A stretch of 64,000 bases of DNA from Scilla litardierei. Lineage: Eukaryota; Streptophyta; Magnoliopsida; Asparagales; Asparagaceae. Made by a program: the position numbers and the translations under genes. Shown piece after piece: positions 45,605 through 55,700 of the stretch. Numbering within the stretch: position 1 is the first letter of the stretch; each line of letters begins with the position of its first letter. The stretch covers positions 319,984,452 through 320,048,451 of the forward strand of contig CM061141.1 of assembly GCA_030789695.1 (NCBI GenBank), written 5' to 3'. The notes under the pieces were generated by a model. That model was not told the origin of the DNA and made no database searches. It worked only from the letters and a program-made list of their open reading frames with translations.

Positions 45605-47692
45605 TGTTAGTTCTTGGGTTCAAGACTAATGTTGTTTTGATGATGATCAATACATTATGTTAGTGTGCTAATCAATCTTATGTTTTAGTCTCAGTTTATC
45701 TTAATGATTATATGTTGATGAGACAAAGCATAATGCTTGGAGGATATTACAAGGGATATCTTAAAGATCTCCAAGAGAGATAGAGTGCTCAAGCTTGGAT
45801 GAAGTCATGAAGATCATCTAATGAAGCCAAAGCTTGGAGCATGATGATGGATGGACATCCAGAGGAGCAATGACAAAGCTCGAAGCTTGATGAATGGAAG
45901 TTCATTAAGGAGTGCCAAAAATTGGAGATGATTGGGAGCATCAAGGTATCATGAGTTTGAAGACTTAGACTCTAGGAGATGCAATATGTAATCCATGTAA
46001 TTTCTATTACTTGCATTTCTCTTTTTGAGTCTAGGATTTTTGTAATGCCTTGATAAATGGTCGTACTCTCATGCATATGCATTTAACCATCTTAGTGAGC
46101 CTTAGGATTATCATAGATATCATCCCATTAGGTTCACCATGCCTTAAACTCTTACTGGAGTTTTTGGCTATCCCACAGTCGACTGATGAAGGCATGACAG
46201 TCGACTGGATGACATCCAGTTGCCTGGTCAGCCTTCTACAGCCGACTGGTATGCACAGCTCAAGTCAACATTTTTATTGACTCTCTTGAGCTTTTCGCCT
46301 CAGTCGCCTGATGTTCAATTTACAGTCGCTTGTGTTTCTACAGTCGCCTGGAAATTGATCTACAGTTGACTGTGTGTAACTTGCATTTTTTGGGCTTCAT
46401 CCCAATTTGCAAGTCAGTCAACTGATGAAGTATTTACAGTCGATTGTATATTTACAGTCGCTTGTGAAATGGTTATCAGTCGTCTGAAAGGCGGAAGTGC
46501 GAAAATTGCATCTCTCTGTTTTATTTCCATCCACTGCAGCAGTCGCCTGCTGAAGGATTTACAGGCACATGTCATGTATACAGTCGACTGTGTTGTCTTC
46601 TACAGTTGCCTGTCCTGGCTCAGATTATAGCTGTTGGATTTTTATAGCCGTTGAACAGTCGACTGTCAGTTGTTCATCAGTCGACTGTCTGTGCCGTAAA
46701 TTGCCAAAATCTGGTCGTTGCAGGTTTCTTCCCTTTGGGTTTTTGGCTGTTTTATGGGCTCTTCTAGGCTTCATATATATATGAGATGGTTTAGTTCATT
46801 TAGAAGTCTTGGTTAATATTGAATATCTTTGAGAATCAATAGCCACTCCTAATCTCTCACATTCCCTCATTAGAGCTTCAATCTTATGATATAGCATCTA
46901 AGCTCTAGGGAATTTCTCTAAGGGATTTCAATCTGAGTCCTTTTCTTAGAGAACATCTTTTTTCTCTTCATTTCATACACTGAAGTGAGAAGTGTTAGAA
47001 TTCATTCCTAGAAGAGAGAAAGATCATCAAGTGCAATCAAAGCCTCATCTCAAGCACTTGAGTTTCATTTGCATGTCTTCTTCTTCACATTGGTAAGATC
47101 ATATTTAGGTATATGTAAGTGTTATTTCGTTTCACCTTTGTGATACCCCTAATTCTCCTTGTGGAAATTAATTACTCTCTTTGTGGGAGTTACTCTCTTT
47201 GTGAGAGTTTGGTTCTTTCTGTGTGAGAGAACAAATCATGTGTGTGTGGTCGCTCTGTGTAAGAGTAAGGATTTCTCTGTGTGAGAATCCAAATCCTCTG
47301 TATGAGGTATCTCTGTGTGAGATTGTATTCACTTCTCTTTGCGGGAATTATAGTGAATATTGGTGTGGCTGGATGTACCCAAGTTTTGGGGAACCAGGGT
47401 AAATTCCTTGTGTTTGCGTTTGTTGTTGTTGAGCATACAACACATGCAAATCCTACTATCTCTTTCTTTTTATAGGCTAACCTACCTTAGGCATCCTAGA
47501 TCACCACTTACACCACTTATATCTACCACCCAACTTTGTAGTAGAGACGGATTCTTTCTAACCATTATTTTCCTTAATCGATTAAATTTGTATAATTGTA
47601 GAACGACTTGTCCTTGTGGATACAATACCCGATTGCTATTACACTATTCAACACCCCCTCTCGTGTGTGTATCCCCGCAGGCGATCCTTACA
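45605..47692 (+). repeat. SIRE-like element 3' LTR
   Basis: 2088 bp. Collinear with LTR 1 until about 47440. There about 190 bp unlike LTR 1 (47440-47630) replace roughly 85 bp; similarity then resumes through CTATTACACTATTCA to CTTACA. It carries the same AGTCGACT-type motif cluster (46176-46690). Confidence 0.85.
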
Positions 47693-48190
47693 AATTGGAA
47701 TGCCCTCGCCATGGTCTTCAAGGAAACACTTGATCGGCACAAGCTGGGGTCCCCCTGAAGCGTCACTACTCTCTCCTCGTGCTGAAACTCCATCCTGAAT
47801 AGCATCCAGTTGGTCTTCGTCTTCCCCAAGGACTTTAATCATCTCATGCCCAAAATCACATCCGTACTGCCCAGGTCGAGCGGTAGAAAATCCCCCATAA
47901 CCTGTATCTCCTGGAGGGTCAAAATCACACACTAGCATACTCTCATGCTCCGCTCCACCAGTCTCGTTCTCATCATCTCCCCCAAAGCTCCATGTGTCAA
48001 CCAACTGCAACCCCCTGCTGCTTCAACATGCGGTTGGATATGAAGTTGTGGGTAGCCCCACTATCGATCAACACTATAACCTCATGCTCCGAGATCCTCC
48101 CGATCAACGTCATAGTGTGGTTCGGAGTGAGTTGAGTGACACCTCCGCTATGTCCAAGTGGGGAGTGCTCCTACTTTGGTTGGGTATGAA
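47693..48190 (-). pseudogene. R3 gag end and protease
   Basis: The minus strand shows an aspartic protease active-site stretch [21 protein letters not shown] (about 48085-48020), followed by a frame change. RMEFQHEERVVTLQGDPSLCRSSVSLKTMARAFQ comes last and runs up to the SIRE-like insertion. Equivalent pieces in R1 are [15 protein letters not shown] and LRMEFQDGE. The 5' end of R3 is lost at the TRIM boundary. Confidence 0.75.
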
Positions 48191-48219
48191 GTTGTGAGTG
48201 GGCCGTCGTGGACGGTGGT

Positions 48220-48935
48220 TGTCAGAAGCGTGGTGGTATATTATGATCCCATTAGTCCCACATCGGAAGTGAAAAAAAGAAAAGAAAATTTTTAAGTATT
48301 AAAGGGCCTCTCTACCTAATACCCAATTGGTTTTGGGTATGATGCTAGCCAATACTTAACAGTTGGGGTGTGAGCCCAGTGTTATGGGCCTAGTATGGGT
48401 TTGGACCTTAGCAAGGCTATTGTTAGAGGCTTAGTATGGGCTGGGTCTCTAACAAATGGGTTAGTGTTAGAGGCTTAGTATGTGTTCGGTCTCTTACAAA
48501 TGGTATCAGAGTAAGTCCCATGATACGACTCATATTGCGGGAGGGGCGACCTGTGGAAGGATCGACCTAAGAGGCGACAACCTGGTAATGGCTAGAGTGG
48601 GCCACTTAGAGTGGGCATCCCAGAGTGGACCACCGTGGACGGCGGTTGTTGGAAGCGTGGTGGTATGTTACGATCCCATTAGTCCCACATCGGAAGTGAA
48701 AAAAGAAAAGAAAAGTTTAATTATTAGAGGGCCTCTGCACCTAATACCAATTGGTTTGGGTTAGATACCAGCTAATACTTAACAATTGGGGTGTGAGCCC
48801 AGTGTTATGGACCTAGCATGGGCTGAGACCTTAGCAAGGCTATTGTTAGAGGCTTAGTATGGACTTTAACAAATGGGCTGGGTCTCTAACGAATGGGCTA
48901 GTGTTAGAGGCCTAGTATGAGTTGGGTCTCTTACC
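48220..48935 (+). mobile_element. TRIM (terminal-repeat retrotransposon in miniature)
   Basis: Two short LTRs (48220-48498 and 48647 to about 48935) start TGT(C/T)(A/G)GAAGCGTGGTGGTAT and hold the AGTCCCACATCGGAAG block often seen in plant TRIMs. The first is followed by ATGGTATCAGAG, a Met-type primer site. The internal domain is 148 bp with no ORF. Bases 48199-48219 (gtgggccgtcgtggacggtgg) copy the end of the internal domain (48626-48646), so a further TRIM unit once stood to the left and the copy is part of a tandem array. No target duplication was found. Confidence 0.82.
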
Positions 48936-49332
48936 GAGAACAGGTCATTATAGTTAATTTCATTAATGTCACTTGTTTTCGTTCATTTTGTTTCTTTTTT
49001 TTGCACTTTTCTTATTGAGATACTTTTAGTGGAATCTTGACATGCTATATTAATAAGATGTTGTTAATATGGGCCTAGCATGGGCTGAGACCTTAGCAAG
49101 GCTATTGTTAAAGGCTTAGTATGGATTGTCTTTAACAAATGGGCTGGGTCTCTAACAAATGGGCTAGTGTTAGAGGCCTAGTATGAGTTGGGTCTCTTAC
49201 CGAGAACAGGTCATTATAGTTATATTTCATTAATGTCGCTTATTTTCGTTCCTTTGTTTCTTTTTTTGCACTTTTCTTATTGAGATACTTTTAGTGGAAT
49301 CTTGACATGCTATATTAATAAGATGTTGTTAA
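48807..49332 (+). repeat. 262-bp tandem duplication across TRIM end and intron
   Basis: The unit from ATGGACCTAGCATGGG (48807) to GATGTTGTTAA (about 49067) recurs from 49069 with few changes. Each copy has the last part of the TRIM LTR plus about 130 bp of following sequence (GAACAGGTCATTATAG ... CTATATTAATAAGATG). The duplication therefore arose after TRIM insertion. Confidence 0.85.
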
Positions 49333-49426
49333 CATTGTACGGACGGTTATGTTGTAGTAGTTATATTTAGTTATATTTCATGATTTTCATGCTTCTTTTT
49401 TACTGATAGGTAGGCATTTGCCAACA

Positions 49427-49743
49427 ATGGTAGAAGGTACAATTGTAGCCATATGCCAGTATGGTGGAGAGTTTGTTACAAACAGTGATGGATCTCTATC
49501 ATACACTGGAGGAGAAGCACGTGCTGTTGATGTTGGTCATGACATGCTTTTGGAGGACTTCAAGACAGAAATAGCATCAACATTTGATATTGACATTAGT
49601 GGCATGTCTATCAAGTATTTCCTTCCCAGCAACAGACGAGTTCTTATCACAATATCTAATGACAAGGATTTGCAAAGAATGGTTGCTTATAACATGCATG
49701 CTATGTCAACTGAGGTGTACATCTTGAATAAGATTGACAACAG
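49427..49743 (+). other. MUG: MUSTANG coding exon 1 (PB1 domain)
   Basis: 317 nt. It encodes [17 protein letters not shown]..., with the PB1 features GEARAVDV and the acidic [10 protein letters not shown] stretch. PB1 domains mediate protein-protein contacts. It ends ATTGACAACAG before GTATTT. Confidence 0.88.
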
Positions 49744-52700
49744 GTATTTATCTATAGAGTATAGGGTAATTTACAATGTCCATTCTCATTGCGATTTCCT
49801 GAAGTGTAACCCATCAAGCAAAGCATTATTCTTGCAGGGCAACAAGAAGCACTGTAGCTGATTCAGGAACTTCAATTGTGGCCACTGCTGCTGCTGAACA
49901 GAGTGGCAAACAGAAGCGATCAACTTCTGGGGCCGCGAGGTATTACCATAATAACGTCTTTTTTATGTATTTTAGTTAATGCAGTTACAAATTCTGAGAA
50001 GATACTATTTTTGCAGGGCAACTAGAAGTAGGATACGTGCAGCTGATTCAAATAATCAGAGTGCTGCTCCTACTGCTACTGCCAATGCTATGAACAACGT
50101 CAGACAACAGATCTCAACTGTCACTGAAAATGTTGATAACAGGTGATTAACATTCTGATAGACTGATAGTACTCTGAATTACAGTGTTTGGTTGATAAAT
50201 CTCAGGGACGTACTTAAAGTCTTCTTTTCCTACCAGATAAGTTATAACTGGCTTCTTCCTTTGTTTTAAGAATAATTTCAATGAACGATTATGATATTTC
50301 TATTGTTTGTTTAACTCCATAGATTAAAACGTACTGAGTTTTAAGTTAAAAATGCATCAAAGCCTCCCAATTTTACCATTTGATGATTGCACTTTAGGTT
50401 TTTCCCCTCTTGTATACTACTAATACATATACACACTTTTGGGACGGTTCAACATTGTTTTAACTTTTAGCAAAATCTGTTTTATAGAATTCCCAAATTC
50501 CTTTTTGTGATGGTTTATTACTGGTAAGAGATAAACCCTCATATCTAAGAATTCATCTCCAAAGAGATTCCGTGCTCCCGGTAAGAAACCATTTTTGGGG
50601 GAGGAACATGATGCGGGCGCACCTAGCCCTGCATCCCCCCTTTCCGTGGGCCCAGTGGATGCGGCCCATCGTGGGCATGACGAGGCGCGTAGACGTGGGT
50701 CCGTTGTGACTTACTTTTGCCGTAGGAGACGTGGGGGCGTGGCTTAGTTAGTGTAGGGGTATTATGGTCTTTCCAGACCAACCCCTCACTTTCCCCGTTT
50801 TCCTTTATCTAGGTCTAGCCGTCATTAGTTTGTTTTATGCTTAATTTGTGAAGAACAATCTAAGTGTCATCTTGAAGGTGTTTAGGCTTTGGTACGTTCA
50901 TCCTAAGCTAGGAGATAGGATTTCATCTCGAAAGAGATCCAATTATCAATATATTATCATCGTTCTTCGCAGATTTCTCTATTAATTTCCTCTTTTTATA
51001 TTTTCCACATTAAAACGTTGTTTTAATCCCTTTATAAGCGATTGATTCGCATCAAATTGGTATCAGAGCGGTGAGATCTAATGGTGACGGGTACGAAAGT
51101 GAAGACGGATCTGATGGAAGAAAAGATTCAAAGGCTCCGAGAAGATCTCAATCGGGAGATTGAAGGGTTGAAGAAAACCATGTGGGATTTAATCAAGGAT
51201 CACGTCACTCGCAAGAAGACATCCAGGTGGAACTCCGGGCCATGAGGAGGGAGGCTGCGCAGGCAAATCGTGATCTCCATGGATTAAAAGACACAACGGC
51301 TGATCTGAAAGTTCTAAGAGAAACCACGGCTTCAATTTCGACGATAATGGCGATGTTACAAACCCTAACGGCAGTGAAGGAAAGAGATCGGGGCAAGGAG
51401 ATCCAAGAGGGGGAGAACCAGGACGATTCCACGCTCGAATCAGTGAACCAAGGCCAGCTGGGGGCTGCGACAGCTTCAACAGGCCCTCTAGGGTTTGCTA
51501 CCCCTCGGCAGGCCCTTCCGGGCCTGTCCATCAAGCAACAGGCCCTCTCGGGCCTGTTTATCAGGCGGCAGGCCCTTTCAGGCCTGCGATCTCTTCGGCA
51601 GGCCCTTCTAGGCCTGCAGCGACAACGACGGGCCCTCCCGGGCCCGCTGAGACAACCACAGCCCCTTGCGGGGGTGCTGGGGGGTCAGCGCCCCTGTCGG
51701 GGGTGCTGCGGCCTGGGCAGGCCCCGCGCTCCCAACCAGGGGCGCGACGAACACTGCAGCCCCCTTCGGAGGTGTTGCATGGTTCGCCCCCGTTTCGGAA
51801 GGGGTGTCGGGGCACGGCGGAGGAAGGTGGGCCCTGGACGCCGCCATAGGGGCTCCTGCAGGCCAATTCTGGAGGCCAATGGGGTTTTCACAGGGGCTGA
51901 GACCAGCAGTTGATCCCAGACAGGCTTTTGAGGGCTTCCCGGGACGTGGGCAAGGTCAGGGGGCTATTTGGGAGGCCGGACAACGCCTACCTAGCAGTAC
52001 GGAGGGCCTACTTTTGCACGACCACCGGAGTTTTCAGTGTACTACTACCAGGCTGAGGCTCTGGAGAGGCCTAGGTGGCCTGAGGATCTGTACGACGGGG
52101 GGTGATGGAGGCCCAGTGGACGCGCTTGGTGGAGGTTTGGACTGGGGTGGTGGTCGTGGCAGAGATGGGGGCAGTATGTTGACATCAATGCGGATCGACG
52201 GTTGATGAAGCTGAAGATGCCGATATTTGATGGCACAAATCCTGACGGTTGGATCTATCGGATGGAGCGCTACTTTCAGGTGATGATATTGACGAAGGAG
52301 GTCTTGAGAGCCATCGGGATCTATTTCGAAGGCAAGGCCCTGGCATGGTACTGATGGAAGACAGCGCGGACTCCTTTCTGCACTTGGGAGGAGCTTTCAG
52401 CACATATCACTGATCGGTTTCATGATACCACATGGGGGAACTTCTATGAGCAGCTTTCAGCTCTGAGGTAGGAGGGTACGGTGAGAGACTTCGTGGAGAA
52501 GTTTGAATTGTTGACTAGCAGAGTGAATGGGGTGACGGATGAGGTCATGATTGGGAATTTCATGAGGGGGTTGAAGCTGTCTATACGGACGGAGTTACGG
52601 ATGCAGAGCCCGGTGACCTTGGAGGATGTCATTCGCCTGGTCGACAAGGCGGAGGAGAATCATGCAGAGGAGAGACGCATTCGGGAGACTTGAGGATCTC

Positions 52701-55700
52701 AGGGACAACGCAGCCAGACAGCACCGATCCCACCGAAGGGGGTTACAGGAGCACCAGAGGTTGCGGGGGAGAAGAGAGGGGATGCTCGACCAGTGATGCC
52801 TGGTATGCGGCTGACTGAGGCCGATATGAGGGCGAGGTATGCTGCAGGCCTCTGTTTAAGATGCGATGCGAAGTTCAGTCTCGGTCATCGATGTGCGAGC
52901 AATCTGCTGTAGATTGTGATAGTGTCGGACGAGGAGTATGCTAATGAGGGGGAGCCCGTGATGACGGAGGAGAGCGAGGCTGAGCACGTGCACATGGACG
53001 TTGCGGAGGTATCCCTGAACTCCGTGGTAGGATTCGCCCTGAATCATACCATGAAGTTATCAGGGCCGTTAGCAGAGGAGACGCGGATGGTGCTCATAGT
53101 CATTGACAGTGGGGCGACCCACAATTTCATCTCGGGGAGGATTGTGGAGCGTCATGGATTAGAGTTGAGTACGATGGAGAAGTTTACTTTACTATTGGGT
53201 ACGGATAAGATGGAGGAGAGTAAGGGGCTGTGCAAGAGGGTGTGTCTGAGGCTGCAGGGGATATAGGTGGTAGAGGATTTCTTGCTTTTGGAGTTGGACA
53301 ACGTCGACATTATCCTTGGGGTGCGGTGGCTGAAGAAGCTAGGGGAGATGAAGGTCAACTGGAAGCTCCTCAGGATGGAGTTCCAGGATGGGGAGTAGAC
53401 GGTTGTGCTGACGGGGGACCGACTCTGTGTTTTTCAGTGGCTGCCTTTAAGGCGATTACTCGGGCGTTGCGGGATGCGGAGGAGGGGTTCCTGGTGGAGT
53501 ATCAGGGGGACGTCGACAGAAAAGGATGAGCAGCAGGAGAAGACCCCGGAGGAGGTGGAGCCAGTGCTGGAGCAGTACCAGGAGGTGTTTCAGAGTCTGC
53601 AGGGGCTACCTCCAGCGAGAGGACATGAGCACACGATTGTGCTGCGTGAGGGGGAGCACTAGTCAGTGTGCGGCCATACAGGTATCCACATGTGCAGAAG
53701 AATGAGATCGAGCAGATGGTGCGGGAGATGTTGCAGGCTGGGGTGATTCAACCCAGTGTGAGCCCTTTTTCTATCACGGTGTTGCTGGTGAAGGAAAAGG
53801 ACGGAAGTTGGCGGTCCTGTGTTGATTATCAGGCGCTGAATAAGGAAATTGTCGCAGACAAGTTTCCTATTCCGGTGATCGACGAGTTGCTGGATGAGCG
53901 GCATGGAGCGATGGTCTTTTCGAAGATCGACCTGAGAGCGGGGTACCACCAGATCTTGATGAGGCCAGAGGACGTGCTGAAGACGGCTTTTCGCACCCAC
54001 GAGGTACATTACGAGTTCCTGGTCATGTCTTTTGGCTTGACGAACGCCCCTTCGACATTCCAGGCCTTGATGAACAAGGTCTTCCAGCCATTCCAGCGAA
54101 GGTTTATACTGGTTTTCTTTGACGACATTCTCGTCTATAGCAGGAGCATGGAGGAGCATATGGACCACTTGAAGGTGGTCTTTTGGGAGCTGTTGGCGCA
54201 CCAGTTGTTCGCCAACCGGAAGAAGTGCAGTTATGGCCAGACACGGATCGTGTACCTGTGGCATATTGTGTCGACGGCAGGGGTGGAGGCGGACAGGTCG
54301 AAGATAGAGGCGATGCTGGATTGGCCGGTACCAACGGCCTTGAGGGCGCTTCGAGGATTCCTTGGGCTGACAGGCTACTACAGGCAGTTCGTTATGGGAT
54401 ACAGCACCATAGCCTGGCCCCTCACTGAACAGCTGAAGAATGATGGCTTCAAGTGGGGAGAGGAGGCAACCAAGGCTTTTGAGGCCTTGAAGGTGGCAAT
54501 GACGACAACACTGGTGCTGACTTTACCTGATTTCAGCATGTCGTTCGTGGTAGAGACAGATGCGTCGAGATATGGATTGGGAGCTGTATTGATGCAGGAA
54601 GAGCGGTCAATAGCCTATTTCAGTCAGGTGCTGTCGGCTCGAGCACGGCTGAAGTCGGTATATGAGAGGGAGCTTATGGCTATAGTCTTGGTGGTGCAGA
54701 AGTGGCGGCCATATCTGTTGGGGAGAGATTTCGTGGTCAGGACGGACCAGCGGAGTCTAAAGTATCTATTGGAGCAGAGGTTGATGACCGAGAAGCATCA
54801 GCGATGGCTATCCAAGCTGGTGGGATACCGTTTTGACATCGAGTACAGGCCAGGATTGGAGAACAAGGTCGCTGATGCCTTGTCCCGCAGAGAGGGTAGC
54901 ATCGACTTGAGTGCTGTCTCTGCCCATGTGGTTGGATTGAGAGCCGATATTACCGGAGGCAGAGGGGGACGCAGAGCTACGGCAGATCCGCGAGGTGCTA
55001 CAGAGCGGGAAGGAGGGACCGACGGGGTATTCGCTGGCGGGACGCATGCTATTATACCAGGGGAGGTTGGTGTTGCCACGGACCTCAGTTTTTATACCTA
55101 TCCTTTTCCAGGAGTTCCACGGCTCGATAACAGGGGGCCACTCGGGCGTGCAGTAGACCAATACTAGGATGGCCTGTGAGGTGTACTGGCCAGGGATGCG
55201 GAGGGGTATCGCACGTTTGGTGGCAGCTTGTAACGTTTGCCAGCGTTACAAGTACATGGACATGGCACCGACATGGTTATTACATCCGTTGGCTTTGCCT
55301 GAGAGGGTCTGGGAGGAGGTCACGATGGACTTCATTGACGGGCTATCACGGTCTGAGGGGTACACGGTGATCTTCGTGGTGGTGGACCGACTGAGTAAGT
55401 ATGCCCATTTCATCCATCCGAGGCATCCTTATACTGCAGTCTCAGTGGTTGCGGCCTTTACTCGGGAGGTGATCAGGCTGCATGGGGTACCAGCGTCCAT
55501 AGTGTCCGATAGGGACCAGGTCTTCATGAGCGGATTCTGGAGGGAGCTTTTTCATGTGCATGGTACGGTTCTGAAGAGTACATCGTATCACCCACAGACA
55601 GACGGTCAGACGGAGGTGGTGAACCGCATCATAGAGACTTATCTGCGGTGTTTCGCGTCGGAGACACCTCGTCAGTGGTATAAGTGGTTGGCATGGGATG

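Larger units (their letters stand above)
33907..47692 (+). mobile_element. Non-autonomous SIRE-like copia element (gag-only), hosting R2
   Basis: LTRs are 33907-35835 (1929 bp) and 45605-47692 (2088 bp), both starting TGTTAGTTCTTGGG and ending CTTACA. Flanks are GATTG (33902-33906) and AATTG (47693-47697), a 5-bp duplication with one change. An initiator-Met primer site follows LTR 1. The polypurine tract AAAAAGGGGGAGAT precedes LTR 2. The internal region without R2 is only about 2.7-2.8 kb and has gag remnants but no protease, integrase or RT, so it must have moved with enzymes from elsewhere, as LARD-type elements do. R2 (37880-44868) is inserted inside it. Confidence 0.85.
30892..48190 (-). 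mobile_element. Chromovirus R3 (Ty3/gypsy, Reina-like), 5'-truncated, split by a nested block
   Basis: On the minus strand the order is end of gag and protease (about 48190-47693), then after the inserted block 33907-47692, RT, RNase H and integrase (33906-31213) and the 3' LTR (30892-31212). Across the insertion the reading is restored exactly: residues KTMARAFQ come from the right side and SAWKGF from the left. The 5' LTR and most of gag are missing; the right edge abuts the TRIM. Many stops and frameshifts make it a dead copy. The Reina-like assignment rests on FFDDILVY, the integrase C-terminal pattern and the short LTR. Confidence 0.8.

Noticed and set aside
49418..49426. Earlier start (TTG) for the MUSTANG protein
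   Set aside because: Not an ATG; the ATG at 49427 follows a splice acceptor and begins a typical PB1 sequence (MVEGTI).
51480..51850. CRISPR-like look of regularly spaced repeats
   Set aside because: Plant context, and the spacers and repeats both sit inside a gag frame. The repeated part is itself a hairpin with variable loops, and there are no cas genes or leader.
53659..54264. 201-codon minus-strand ORF
   Set aside because: A shadow of the R1 reverse transcriptase on the other strand.
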